Shown here: positions 1 to 13,834 of the stretch, one piece after another | How positions within the stretch are numbered: the first letter of the stretch is position 1 | Layout: each line of letters starts with the position of its first letter | NCBI GenBank assembly: GCA_016801845.1 | Contig: CM028914.1 | Location: forward strand, 10,995,772-11,059,771 | Reading direction: 5' to 3' | DNA: 64,000 nucleotides | DNA from: Polydactylus sextarius | Taxonomy: Eukaryota; Chordata; Actinopteri; Polynemidae | The notes under the pieces: generated by a model | Seen by the model: only the letters and a program-made list of their open reading frames with translations | Databases searched by the model: none | Told to the model about the DNA's origin: nothing | Program-made: the position numbers and the translations under genes

Positions 1-439
1 AAGTGAAAAGACGCTGATGTGAAAGGAAAAAGGAGGCAGTAATGATGAAAATTATGCTGTTGATTGCTTGTGCTTGTTTGTCAGTTAAAACGAAAACAAA
101 CATATTTTCATTTTCTACTTCTTTTTTAATTTCTGTCATTTTTTCATTGAACTCTTCCTGAACTTTGTAGTGTTCGATCGGCATTTGGTTTCAGCCGATA
201 CACAAACTCTGTGGACGTTATTGTTGTGGCTGCTCCGTCCACAAAGTTCACGTCCAGTAGGGGTTGATCTGACCAAAAAAAAGAAGATGACGATCACTTT
301 GTGATCACTGTGTGTTTTTCGATATGGTTGTCATCGATACCAACAGTCCAAACTGGAAGTTGTGATTCATACCTTTCCACTGTTTGATGTTTCTCTAAGA
401 TGTTTCTATGTTTGTCGCTGTTCTTCTCAGACTGTGTCT
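1..439. other. Non-coding sequence, no feature seen
   Basis: AT-rich sequence with no splice-flanked open frame and no repeat end that I can identify. It leads into the interspersed repeat that begins near 440. Confidence 0.5.
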
Positions 440-765
440 CAACCAATCAGATTGTTGCTTAGTTCAGAGTTGGAATGTTTGGACAGAGCTGTTATTTATT
501 CATCAGTTGCTAATACAGAAATATTTTAATTTGAAAGGTCAGCGGTTGCTAACCAGCCTTGTCCAGGCTCAACTGCAGCTCCACATCTCATTAGCTTAGT
601 TAGTTAGCTCAGTCAGTTAGCAAGTTAGCTAACAATAGGCTGGTTAGCAGAGACTGAGAAACTATCAAAACTATGGGATCAGATCGGACTCACTGAGACC
701 TGATCCAGGATTTTGATCATTTGTGAGATGAGTATCTGTGTCAGAGCAGCACTAAGGATCTGATA
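440..765 (+). repeat. Interspersed repeat family 1, copy A
   Basis: This stretch shares an ordered set of blocks with 59672-59998 and, over its central part, with 16615-16870. The blocks are GATTGTTGCTTAGTTCA, a TTGGACNGAGCT-ATTATTTATT segment, CTGCAGCTCCACRTCTC, CTAACAATAGGCTGG, CAGAGACTGA and a tail around CATTTGTGAG. Order and spacing are conserved, which argues for copies of one mobile or formerly mobile element. No coding capacity remains and I did not find terminal inverted repeats or a target duplication. The class is unassigned; a MITE or a SINE-like element are both possible. Confidence 0.65.
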
Positions 766-921
766 CTTTAATTAAGTGTATAATTTACACAGTACAAGTG
801 TCCATTTACTTGTATCTTTATACCTCTCAGTTATTTGCTGCTGACTTTCACTTTGTCTCTAGGTGAATAGAAGATATTCAAAGCCAGAGAGTTTTTTTTT
901 CTTGTTTCCATCTGATATCAG

Positions 922-975
922 GTGTCCTATCGTCCGTGTGCAGCAGACGAGATCGCCGCCTCCCTCTCCTCCTGA
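922..975 (+). CDS. Possible terminal coding exon, unidentified gene
   Basis: A pyrimidine-rich tract (T run, then CTTGTTTCCATCTGATATCAG) ends in an acceptor AG at 920-921. The following frame reads 17 codons (VSYRPCAADEIAASLSS) to a TGA at 973-975. The block is clearly richer in G, C and CpG than its surroundings, and its third codon positions are mostly C or G, as in vertebrate exons. An AATAAA at 1652-1657 could serve as a polyadenylation signal for a 3' UTR of about 700 nt. I do not recognise the peptide. The other two frames are also open for 28 and 39 codons, so the phase is not fixed, and the block could instead be a conserved non-coding element. Confidence 0.22.
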   Translation: MSYRPCAADEIAASLSS

Positions 976-2936
976 AAAGCTGCGAGCGCGTTGCTTCAGT
1001 GCAGCTTGATTGGTTTGCAGCAGCTCATTTCTCAGACGGGCTCTCGTAGGATATTTGCAGCATTCAGGGTTTCTGAGCCCAGTGTGCCATCAGCAGCTGC
1101 CTCTTCAGGCTCTGCTTGGGAAAATGAAGCCTTCCTTTTATTCCCCAAAGAGTGTTTTTGTTTTGTTTTTGATTAAACAATCGTCTGTCAGTTAAAATCC
1201 CAATTCCCTACGACGGAAATATTTTCTCTTTTTAGCTTGTTAGGTTTTGCAGGTTTGTGCGTCTGTTTATGTGATTTCTTTGTTCTGTCGTGCGAAGCTG
1301 AGGATTTGTGGATATTTTCCCACTTCCCTGACCCTTGTTTGACATTCAGCTAACAGCACATTCTCACTAACAGCTGCAAACACAAAGACACAAGCGCCTC
1401 AGTTTGTTTCCCAAAGGTAACTTTGATCACCGGTTCAGACCAGAGCTAAGAGATTTTTGGCATTGGTACATATTAGCAGATGTGTCTGTCTTATGACGCA
1501 ACAGGCCAAAGGTTATGTAGAACTGCAACTTGTTTGATTATTCCAACAGCTGGTAAATATGATACAAATATGACAAAAAGGTGCCACATATAGGTTTTAG
1601 CTGGCAGCTGGAATTTTAACAAAAATGATTGAGAAATCTCAATTGAATATAAATAAAGTCTGTTTTTTCCTTATAATGGACATTGTTCTAATGCCAGAAC
1701 AACAAACATGTGTTAATCTGCTGCTGGAAATAGTCTCAAACAAACATTTTGCTAACCAGTAAAGCTGCAGCGTGTGACTGTTTTCAGTTATTAAATGAGG
1801 TTTCTAATTGACGGATGTTTTTATACATGTGTTGTTACGGCTTGTAGTGTTTTAGTGTAATTGTTGTTTATGCTAAGTCCTGTATTAGAAGGTAAAAACT
1901 CCCTCCAGGCTGATGATAAACTAACTCCAGTAAATAAACTGTGCCGGGAAGCACCACAGGCAGTGTTGTTCAGCCGTTTGATATTAAAATAAGGTGTTTT
2001 GCTTTTGCTCACAGTAAAAATTGCATGTTATGTTGGATATTTGTTTGTAGAATGTTTTCAGGATATTAACTCGCTATCAAGATAGCGATAGTTTTACTAT
2101 TACATTTTGTTGTAAAACTCATAAAAATGATTTCATTTTCTTTGCACAAAGCAGTGAAAACAAAGTCACATCACCGGCAGCTGCTTGGCACCCACATGAT
2201 AATAAGGGACTCTGGGAGTGAGACTTTGTTCGGACAGATGATACAGTTTTTAATTTCAGCCCTCGGCAAGATCCACGCCACCCTTCATTAACCTGACCCC
2301 CACCACCACCGCCACCACCAACCTCCCAACCTGTTCATTAATTCACATTCCCTCTCTAATTAGGTGGCGGTGAGTGTAATGGCTGCCCTCTCTATGTGGA
2401 GTTTGAAAAAAAATGAACAAAAAGTCAAAACAAAAAAGGAGGGGTGTGAAAATCTGTTTACGCCTCAGAAGCCGAGACTTTATGAAAAGGATTTCTTTTT
2501 CTCTAAGGCACCAAAAGTGTCAGGTGTTGCTGCTGCTGCTGCTGCTGTTGTTGTTGTCTTTATCATGGAAACTGATGCTGTTGCTGTGACGACCGTGAGA
2601 AAGTTGTGCAAAGTTTTCTTTCCTATGTGATGTTTTCTATCTATCACGTTGTTGTTATTCTCACAGGGTTGATTAACACAAAGGTTAAAAGGTTTTGTTC
2701 TTCAGTTGCTTGTCAGTCTGTATCAGTTACTATGCAGCATCCACATACGCCACATTTCTGTTGGTGTTAACCTCAGCAACACCTTCAACAAACTGTTGTT
2801 GTTAGAATTCACACTGCAAACTACTGAAACTTCATATCTTTGGTTGTATGAAAATCTTTCCTTTTTTTTATGTTTTCATGTCATAAATCTATCTATCCCT
2901 TTCTTCTGAAAATGATATGTGAATAACACCATTAGG
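976..2936. other. Non-coding stretch; possible 3' UTR then intergenic DNA
   Basis: If the exon ending at 975 is real, its 3' UTR would run from here to just beyond the AATAAA at 1652. The rest is AT-rich with short simple repeats: a CCACCACC-rich patch at about 2298-2330 and a GCT/GTT run at 2525-2557. The part at 2200-2400 has mixed composition without repeats and could be a conserved non-coding element. I see no supported exon. Confidence 0.4.
2525..2557. repeat. Trinucleotide microsatellite (GCT)n(GTT)n
   Basis: About six GCT units followed directly by three GTT units. In one frame it is translated as Ala-Val runs, but no gene model supports that frame. Confidence 0.9.
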
Positions 2937-3130
2937 CAGTGTTGTATAAAGTACCTGAAAGTCACACTGAGAAGTACATTTATCAAACTTATTGTACATG
3001 TTTATCCAGCAAATTAAAACATGAAGCCTACAACAATCTTTATAGACGATGTATTGAGCCTGAAGAAAAGTACAACAGCCCAAATTTCTGCAGTGGTGGT
3101 GTATTGGTGAAGTATTATTCTTTTGTTACT
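2937..3130 (+). mobile_element. hAT-like DNA element, left end and degraded body
   Basis: The block starts CAGTGTTGTATAAAGTA and continues CTGAAAGTCACACTGAG. The reverse complement of 40710-40873 starts with the same order of motifs (CAGTGTTGTATAAAGTA, GCTGAAAGTCCCACT). The CAGTGTTG start followed by a GTACTT/AAGTA-rich body is a common teleost DNA-repeat signature, and CA-starting termini fit hAT elements. Only the first 50 bp align well by eye; the right limit is a guess. No transposase frame is present. Confidence 0.5.
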
Positions 3131-4506
3131 GCTGTTAAGGAATTTAAGTTTAACTCACTGATTAGTTAATTAGATTTTGGTCATCATGGGCTCTGCTGGT
3201 CATAGGTTGATTTTGAACTAATGGAAACAATAATTGTGTGTTTCAACCCTGAAAGTGTAGTCGACCAGTGACGAGTCCAGTTTCAGTTGTCACAGACATG
3301 AGGAATCAGTCCAGACCTTCAGACCACAACAGAGACAAGTGCAGCTAGTTATTGATATTTTGTGAGCTATATGTTACAATTCACTCATCACAGTTGGTTT
3401 TCATTTCCAACATGCTTGAATAACTTTAGCCTCATTAGAGAAAAAAAAAACAACAAAAACAAGCAGAGGTTTGTGTGTTTGATGAGCAGAGAAGCAGCTG
3501 GAGATGGATAATTTACATATTCATATATGTATATATTTTTTGTTTTTGGTCTGGAGGTCTGAGGCTCCGAGACTTAATAAGTTGTAGATTCAAAGTCTTT
3601 CCACTGGTTACCGTACAGTAAAAGCTGCTGATTCGTCCACATTTTTTAAATGTCCATATGCCGCGTGGCTTCTCTGCGCTGAGCCGCTGATTCCTTATAC
3701 TGGAGTTTTATGCCCCGAAACTAAAAGAGAAGGAAAGTATTAAAGACTCCATCAAGGTGCATCATCATCGGTGTCAACAACAGCTTCACTACAGAACCAC
3801 AGCGAGTGTCTGACCTGTTCTACACTCCATTATGAGCTGCTGTAATTAACAGTTTCGGAGATATATACTGCAGCTGAATGTAGTTTATATGAGAATGATA
3901 ACTGTGACCTTTCAGCGTTTATAGTCAGGTGATGCAGTGAGTTCATTAAAGGGCTGCTCCACTGAAAAGCTACAGGAAACACAGTCGTTAAAAAAAGTAC
4001 AAAACTCCTATTAAACCTTCTGAACTGATAAACTTGTGATGTAAAGGCCAACGACTGGAGGACGGAAACGCTACATTGCGTTCACATCATTCTGTTGAAG
4101 TTCGTGAAATGATTGATGGTTACACAGGACAGATGTTGGTTGGCTAGCGACACCAAATTTCTGTTTTTGAACAACTGTTGTATTAACAAAAATCTCTGCC
4201 TCTCTGTCTCTATCTCTGTTGAAACTCATTTCCGGACACAATCTGAACTTGTCGGCAGCAGAAACAAACACTTCTAATGACCGTCTGACTTCCATCTTCC
4301 CTGTTTGATGACGTAGATTATAGCAGCTGTTCTCACTCAGGAAAGATTTTCATCCCTGTTGATCATTTACATCCAAACATGAGAAAAACCAAGGTTTAAA
4401 AAATTTTTTTTTTTTTTTAAAATAAAAAAACATCTTTAGCGTCAAAGGCCAGTCTGAGATGATCGGGTGATTGTGTATTTTAAATGTCATTGTTCACTGA
4501 AATGTT
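3131..4506. other. Non-coding stretch, no feature seen
   Basis: AT-rich sequence with short A and T runs. No splice-flanked frame and no repeat end was recognised. Confidence 0.5.
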
Positions 4507-4626
4507 GTTTTTCCTCTCCATTGTTGCTAAGTGCTGCTCACCGTGGAAGATGCTCAGTTTCTCTATGTAAGGTGGCTTGAAATAAATGTTTTTGTGATTT
4601 TGCCCTATATAAATAAAATTGACTTT
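4507..4626 (+). mobile_element. Retroposon 3' tail (GCTATATAAATAAAATTGA type)
   Basis: The order of motifs CCTCTCCATTGTTGCTAAGTG, then TGCTCA, GTAAGGTGGCTTGA, TTGTGATTTTG, and finally CCCTATATAAATAAAATTGA matches the tail of a very common fish retroposon, in which TTGTGATTTGGCGCTATATAAATAAAATTGA ends the copy. Many small differences from that consensus as I remember it indicate an old insertion. A shorter relic of the same tail may lie at 30215-30255 (AAGTGCTCTATAAAG followed by ATTGAGTTGA). The AATAAA within it is part of the repeat, not evidence for a gene end. Confidence 0.55.
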
Positions 4627-6049
4627 TGGTTACCATTGTTACAGTTTAGATTAACACAGCTAGAATTGTAATAAATGAAAGAAATAAGGAGACATGACAG
4701 TTTTTGAGTAAGACATTTACTTGACTGCATCATTTCCAACAACAGCACATAGACTGTATTGATCTCCTCTGATGTGATGGAGGCTGCTGAGCAGCATCAA
4801 CTTCCAGCTCCTGCATGTTGGCTTTTCACAGTGGACAGTTACTTTTTAGACATTTAACATCTAAAAAGAAAACATCACATGAAATACAGTTGCAACTGGT
4901 TTACTGTCTTTTTGTTCTGAATTATACAACTTATAACCGATAATGTCTCACTTTTTGTTGCTTTCATATAGTTTTTCATATGTTATTAAAAAGCCTCATT
5001 GTCATCCCTGTTAAAGCTAAAGCTTCACACTGTCAACACAAACCAACGCTTCCTGTGATCCGACCACAGCTTTGTCATCTAACGTCCACCCACTTGTACA
5101 AGAGACTGAGATGACTTTTATTTTCTCTAATGAAAATATAGATTTGAATAAATATTGTTTCCTTTTCTGAGGTTGTTGTCATGTGTGACCAATCAAAGGC
5201 AGCTGATTTACATCAGCAGCAGATGAGAGTGTTGCTCTTATTTTCAGTTAATATCAAACAGCATTTTCTTTTCAAATTAAGAGCCATGTTACATTTCACT
5301 GGACGGAAACTTTTAGTTTGTTGACAGGACTTTTATTTTGAAATATCCGCTGCCAGCCTGGAACAAAGGATGAGCAATCAAACAGTTTATATCAGTAACT
5401 CAGAACAACAAGCACAATAATGACAGACAGCAGGAGTTTATTTGAGCTCAGCGATGTTGTTATCAGACCCTCAGTGTTGACTCCTGGTTTTATTTGAGTA
5501 AATAAGGTCTAAGTGTCTATAAAACCAATGAAATAACAAACGATGAGAAACTGCCAACTAAAGTTTTTAATAAAACTGTGAGGCTGCAGTGTTTATTAAT
5601 GGTTTTTTAGTAAAAAATAAGCAGCATCAACACAAGAGTGATGCAGCCTCGCTCTAAATGACCAATCCTCAGTGACTTAACGTGAAAAGCACAAAGTCCA
5701 CACAGCACAACTTAAATCCCGAAACGAGGGCTGGGAGAGTTGGAACGACCTCCACAGCTTCGACAAGCTTGATCTTTTTTTCTTATTTTTTAGAGTATTT
5801 CTGCTGATCTGGTCCCTTGGTTCTTTCCCCGGTTCTGCCTGCCTTCTCTCTCTCTATATCTCTGCAATGAAAACGATGACTGTAGGAGATCTGTGCACTG
5901 ATTCCACATCAGCACTCCCTAATTGGAGGAACCTAGATGGGGAGGGGGGTAGTGGGGTGTAATAATATAGACCCAGGAGGGCATGATCAGCTTCTAGGCG
6001 TCCCCCATCCCTCACATGCTGACTGTATCTTTCTCCCTTCTCATCTCAG
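4627..6049. other. Non-coding stretch, likely intron upstream of the 6050 exon
   Basis: No exon or repeat was recognised in 4627-5930. At 5936-5962 there are three G runs of four to six. From about 6010 the sequence becomes pyrimidine-rich and forms the branch and acceptor region of the next exon (CTGACTGTATCTTTCTCCC then TTCTCATCTCAG). Confidence 0.45.
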
Positions 6050-6111
6050 GTGGTTGGAGAAATCCCCCGGACCCTGTCAGAAACTCTGAATCAGCACATT
6101 CATACACTGAG
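6050..6111 (+). CDS. Internal coding exon candidate, unidentified gene
   Basis: A strong acceptor (polypyrimidine tract followed by CTCATCTCAG, AG at 6048-6049) and a consensus donor (CTGAG|GTAAGTGT, GT at 6112) flank a 62-nt block, a normal size for a vertebrate internal exon. Two frames are open: one reads VVGEIPRTLSETLNQHIHTL and the other GWRNPPDPVRNSESAHSYTE; the third has a TGA. Base composition is more balanced than the flanks. I do not recognise the protein from either peptide. Length 62 is not a multiple of three, so skipping it would shift the frame. No partner exon was found nearby, so neighbouring exons would lie across long introns. It could also be a chance pair of splice signals or a non-coding transcript exon. 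Confidence 0.5.
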
Positions 6112-9008
<2,897 letters not shown>

Positions 9009-9293
9009 TCATGGTTGGTATGGGTCATGAACTCTGCCTGCTCGCTTTAAACAGTTTGTTATCGCATGGTGGGAGCAGGTGGAATCGTCGGCCATCTTTA
9101 CACACTCAGTGTTCTGAGTTTTTCTTCTTTATCTAAGATAAACAGATATGGACTTTGTGTCTGAATTCTTTTTGTTAGTTTGTTCCCTCTCAAACAAATA
9201 CACTGCCTCCAGATGTCTCTCTACATTATGCTAATCATCGCACTAATTAACTGAAAAAGACTTGGTTCGACCAACTGCTGGAATCAAACAACA

Positions 9294-9366
9294 GATCCAG
9301 ATGTTCAGAACTTACAGAGTTAGTCCTGCTGCTTCTCTGACTTTTTTCCTTTTTCTGTTTTGTTTT
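9294..9366 (+). repeat. Interspersed repeat family 2, copy A
   Basis: The block GATCCAGATGTTCAGA, a variable 25-nt middle with GTCCTGCTG, then TTCTCTGACTTTT and CCTTTTTCTGTTTTGT recurs in the same order and spacing at 40306-40375 and, more diverged, at 51685-51760. This ordered similarity points to a short dispersed element of unknown class. Confidence 0.55.
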
Positions 9367-10754
9367 TACAAAGTACAGACTTTGTCATTGTTGCTGTGCA
9401 GCTCCACGTGTCCACAGAGCGCAACCGTGTGAATTATTCAGTGTTACACTGCAGCCAAGTTCTGGTCAATTCTGAGGCATTTCTGACCCTACATTTCCCA
9501 TAATGCAATGCATATGAGTCAATGCACAGAGCATGAATTTGATAAAATGGTGTTCAAAAAAAAAAAGGGCAGCACAAGTTACAAAAGAATGAGCAGTGAA
9601 TGGAGAGCTGTTAGAGTTTAGCTTCATGAAAATCCAGTTTAGTTTTCTATAGTTTGATGTTTACAATCTGAGGAAGAAAAGCAGCAGTGAGAGATGAAAT
9701 GATGTGAGTCAGGGGAGGGGAGATAAGTAAAGAAAGAAGACTGGGACACGAGGAGGGTGGATGGAAAAAAAAAGAGATTAAAATGTGTAGAGGAGGAGAA
9801 GCAGCGGTGGGCTGGCGCAGGAGGAGGATATAAAGTGGGAGAGGGGGCATATGACGGCACTGGCAGGTCTCCAAAGGCTCCCGGCAGCGATCCAGCTGCT
9901 TCTGAAGGCCACTCCGGAAAAAAAAGGCCCTGTTAGCGATGCCAACAATACAGGAAGGAAAGAGAGAGAGAGTGAAAAATAGTGTTAGAGAGTAGAAAAA
10001 TGAAATATGGAGGGAGTGCTGCGTGAAAAGTACATCCTTAGCCAGGACACAGGAGGGAAGGGGGTGGCGGAAAAAACAGGTAACAGAGGGAAAGAAAAAG
10101 GAAAACACAATCTCATGATTCTCACAAGAAAAAAAAAAAAGTTTTATTCTGATGAGAAAAGTTTGGCCTCCTTCAAAATAAAAGTATCCTGATACCTCTG
10201 ATGTCCATGTGAGTCATCAGCAAATATAAGCTGTTTACTTGAATCACCAGACCAAATGCAAAGCAGTAAAACATGGAAAATAAAAAATCGAATGCTGCTG
10301 TCTGGTAATTAGTCCAGTCCTCACAGTCTTCCATAATTACATAATCAGCTTTGGCTGTAGGATGTAAACAAACATTATTAATCTATCAGCTGCATCCTTT
10401 TATAAATATAACAGAGGATTTAGACTGTGGTTTTGGCAAATTAACATTTGAACTTCAATATTTAATCAGCAGTCAATGTCAGTTGTAAATAGCTGTAAAT
10501 AAACTTTGACTCAGACACTCAGATAATACTCGTCTCACCGACAAGGAGTGATAACTGGTCCAGACAGAGTTTCAAACAATGCATTTCAACACACATTCTG
10601 ACTGCAGTGTCAGCAGTGAGGCAGGTGCAGTCGATTAACATCCTCACTGATGGTCCTGACTTTGTGTCGTGACTGAGCAGATGAGTTTGTGGATACAAGT
10701 GTCTAAAATAACTTTCCATCCTTCCTGTAAAACGGAGTCACTTGAGCTGGTTTA
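9367..10754. other. Non-coding stretch with a purine-rich block
   Basis: Positions 9700-9850 are dominated by A and G on this strand (GGAGGAG, GAAAGAAGA, GGGAGAGGGGG). On the minus strand at about 9860-9935 a GC-richer patch follows an acceptor-like ...CGCTAACAG and is open in two frames, but no donor follows it, so I do not call an exon. 10130-10142 is an A run. Nothing else was recognised up to the LINE fragment. Confidence 0.4.
9488..9506 (+). promoter_or_regulatory. ZNF143/THAP11-like motif
   Basis: CCTACATTTCCCATAATGC closely fits the known vertebrate SBS motif ACTACAATTCCCAGCATGC. A second match on the minus strand lies at 16165-16183. There is no promoter context, so either site may be fortuitous or repeat-borne. 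Confidence 0.3.
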
Positions 10755-10937
10755 TCTCGTCAGGATACCTCTTGGACATTGTCCAATAGAGGTTTATCAG
10801 ACACGTCCATGTTGGACAAGGATCGTCCAGAAGGAGCTGGAAAGCATCTCTGGACAGAGGGACACCTGGGCTACCTTGTTAACCTGCTGCCACCAAGACC
10901 TGACCCTGGATCAGAGGCTAAACATGAATGGATGAAC
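10755..10937 (+). mobile_element. RTE/Rex3-like LINE, truncated 3' end
   Basis: The sequence follows the C-terminal end of a fish non-LTR retrotransposon ORF and its tail: CGTCAGGATACCTCTTGGAC, AGGTTTATCAGACACGTCCA, GAGCTGGAAAGCATCTCTGG, GGGACACCTGGGCTACCTTG, CTGCTGCCACCAAGACCTGA, then a GATG-type tail (ATGAATGGATGAAC). One frame reads NLLPPRPDPGSEAKHEWMN, the usual end of such ORFs, but the rest of the ORF lies in another frame, so the copy is frameshifted. It is 5'-truncated, as most LINE copies are. The hAT-like element at 10946 is inserted right at its tail. The family name is from memory. Confidence 0.7.
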
Positions 10938-11475
10938 ATGGGGACTAGGGGTGAAAATGCCAGGATGCGATTAAATATCAGTTTTTAGGCTCAAAAATCT
11001 ATTCAAAATCGATTTTCAATTCAAAACTAGGGATGGGTAGCAAAACCCAGTACCAAATGGGCTCTGGGGCTACGTTTTTAAAGACTGGAGCTGTGGCGTT
11101 AACGGTATTGCTTTAAGTACTGGAGCAATTAATTAACCTGACTTTTTTTTTCTAAATAAAAATAATCTTTTCCAGTTGTTCCACCAGTTCCATTACTGAT
11201 TAAGACGTTAATCTAGATTGTTCTTTCTCGATACACTGGGAAACTGTCACACAAGCCAACACAGGCACACAGACTTGCTGTGGAGATCCACTTATCCACT
11301 TATCCATCCACTTATGGATCAGGTCTCCAGACTACATTCAAATAGTTGCTGTTAGAAAGTAAGGATAAAAAATATGAATCGATTCTAGATCTTTAGAAAT
11401 CGATTTTAAATTGGCAGAGCTTGAATTGCGATTTAAATGTGAATAGATTTTTTTCCCCATACCCCTAATGGGGGC
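10938..11475. mobile_element. hAT-like non-autonomous DNA element with near-perfect 8-bp duplication
   Basis: The element starts TAGGGGTG at 10946 and ends ATACCCCTA at 11467. It is flanked by ATGGGGAC (10938-10945) and ATGGGGGC (11468-11475), seven of eight bases alike, as expected of a hAT 8-bp target duplication. Subterminal parts hold repeated ATCGATTTT-type motifs in opposite orientation, a common feature of fish hAT relatives. An internal part from about 11029 (ACTAGGGATGGGTAGCAAAA then CCCAGTACC) looks like the end of a second DNA element nested inside. No transposase frame remains. Confidence 0.6.
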
Positions 11476-12204
11476 ATGATTCTCATCATTTGATGAAAAT
11501 CAAATACCCCCCAAGGTAATAAATATTCTTGTAAGACTAGGGCTAAATAAGATGCTAATTTTCTGATCTGGGTCTTATTTACTTATAAACATGTAAAAGC
11601 TTTTTTAAGCAACCCTTTTTAAAGAAAAAAAATAGGTAATTTTCCAAAGCAGCAGAGACCCACAGAGCTCCTTCATGTCCAATCAGAGAATGTCAGCGTC
11701 TCTGAAAAGGTTGATGAATTGATTTTGAAGTATCACGGTGATTTAACTGTCTGTATCCCCTTTTTTCAAACTTTATGAATAAGAAGCATGAAACTTTTTT
11801 AAAAGAGTCACATATAACTTACTAACTCAAATTGAGCATCAGTAAACTGTAAAACTATTGTCATCCTGTAGTGGCCCTGACCACTCACCCTATTAGAAAT
11901 TCAGCATCAAAGAAGTTTACAGACACTAGGAGGTGAAGTGTGGCAGCCTAGCAACCACCTCAGCTTGAAATTATGATCACATCCAATATCTTTTTGTAGT
12001 AAAATATCATAATCATTCAAGCAAGAAACTGTAACTTCAGAGATTAAGGTTAACATACAAAGTTGACTGCAGTTATGTTCAGGAACGAAAGCACTTTGAT
12101 GAAGATGATGGTTTAAACATGTTGTCATTAAGTCAATGTTAACTGTATCTGAATTAAACCAGACACCAATTTATACCCAACTTTAACTCAATGCTAAAAG
12201 TCCA
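11476..12204. other. Non-coding stretch, no feature seen
   Basis: AT-rich sequence between two repeat insertions. No exon or repeat end was recognised. Confidence 0.45.
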
Positions 12205-12430
12205 TCTGTCTTACCTCCATCTTCAACCTCTGACCCAGGGTCAGGACTCAGCAGATCAACAAAGTAGTTTGGGTCCAGCTCCTCCTGGAAGATCCTGATC
12301 CCAGACTAGATGACACATATAACCTCTGCACTATGTTCTGGGTCAACCCAGAGGTCTCCTACCAGTTGGACATACCTTGAAAACCTCCAACAGGTGGTGC
12401 TCAGGAGGCCTGTGCCACCTCAACAGCTTC
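12205..12430 (-). mobile_element. RTE/Rex3-like LINE 3' end, opposite orientation
   Basis: Read on the minus strand the order is GTTGAGGTGGCACAGGCCTC, AGGTATGTCCAACTGGTAGG, GACCTCTGGG, ACCCAGAACATAG, GAGGAGCTGGACCC, TTGATCTGCTGAGTCCTGAC, CCTGGGTCAGAGGTTGAAGA. These are the same landmarks as in the fragment at 10755 but extend further 5'. Together the two copies form an inverted pair about 1.3 kb apart. Many substitutions indicate an old insertion with no usable frame. Confidence 0.65.
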
Positions 12431-13834
12431 CTTTTATGCAAAGTAACAGGAGTATGTTAATGATTAAGGTGGATGTTGTGCCATGAGACCCATGTCATAT
12501 TTGGCTTGAAAAAGAAATTTTAGTCAACCTTGTAATCAAGGCTGGGAAGGTACTTACCTACCAATTGATATTGTGGTTAGTACTGTGATTCAGTATTACT
12601 TTTTATTTACTCCTCTAAGACCAGACTATGGAGACTGTCCAAGGAAATTTCCAAAAAAAAGTAACACATCACAAGTCAAATCAGTCAATGACTTTCAGTT
12701 TATATGATGAAAGCTGAAGCTAACAGGCTATCTTCGCACTACCTGGAATCGCAAGCTGAGTGTAAATTGATATTTTAATATGAATCCAGGAATAACTTCA
12801 GTGAAAACATAAGTTGGTTGCAATTAAACATTCATTAAACATCATTTCTGAATAGATTTTTCCTTGCTGTCTTTCACCACCCACCATGTTCACAGTTTGC
12901 ACAGTTAAAAATTTATATTGTTGGTAGATTTTCCTGGTGTCAGTGTATTTACTTGATGCATACATTACACACGTAGACTAAATGGTTCCTACAGATGAAA
13001 TCTGAATGATTATAATGTAAAAATAGACGTTCAGTTTTATTTTTCATTTATCTGCTCATGCTGGTGATGCAAATGGGTGGCAGCCGTTAATCTGTGATAT
13101 TTCTCCAGGTGGTACTTTGTTAACCAAGGTTCCTGAAACACACTCTTGAATGGAAAAGGAAAGATAAGATTGCTTTTGAGATCATCTTAGTTTGAAGATG
13201 CTTTTAAGGAAAGGATACTTGTCCTCCCACCTGCTCTTTCACGCTCGTCGCTCCTTTCTCTGCTGCATCTGTGAAGCAGAAACGTTGTTAAAAATATCCA
13301 GCGAGCTCCGTATCAGCTCATCTCCGGGGTCTGACTGAAGACCAACAAAGGAGTGAGGGGGGAAAAAAGCCTGTTGGCATTTTAAAACGTTTCCTGTCAC
13401 TTCCCACAGAATAACGGTTGCAGGAAATATCCTCCCATGAGGCTTTATGATAATAGGCCCATATGTGCCGGCCACGGTGATACTAATTAATTGCTACACA
13501 AAACTGGTGAGGTCGCTCCGTGGCGTACAGTGACCTCCAGACATGAGTGCAATGACACAGCAGGATTTTTTTACACAGAGGAAAACGCTGTCGGGGGACA
13601 ACTGGGACTAGAAGTGGGAAGGGAGGGGGTGCAGATTAGTTAGCAATTTGACCTTTCCCATAAGGCCCCAGCTCATCGCATCGCTCCTTTTGTCACTAGA
13701 TTAGAGAATATAAATGCAGAGGGAGGCCAGCAGGGGATTTACTGCACAGCTCCATCGACCAGACTCCCATTCACCGTCTCTAACTCCTCTGCATGATCGC
13801 GTCGCCGGCTGAAATATGCAAAGATCCAAAGTTG
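12431..13834. other. Non-coding stretch with a possible conserved element
   Basis: No repeat or exon was recognised. The part at about 13230-13540 has balanced composition, no simple repeats and several homeodomain-type ATTA/TAAT cores (ACTAATTAATTGC at about 13482). This is the kind of sequence often seen in conserved non-coding elements, but conservation cannot be judged from one genome. Confidence 0.35.

Noticed and set aside
5936..5962. G-quadruplex candidate
   Set aside because: Only three separate G runs; a four-run motif needs splitting of one run.
9647..10108. 153-codon minus-strand frame
   Set aside because: Largely the complement of a purine-rich block (Ser/Leu/Phe/Pro-rich); the GC-richer part near 9860-9935 has an acceptor-like site but no donor.
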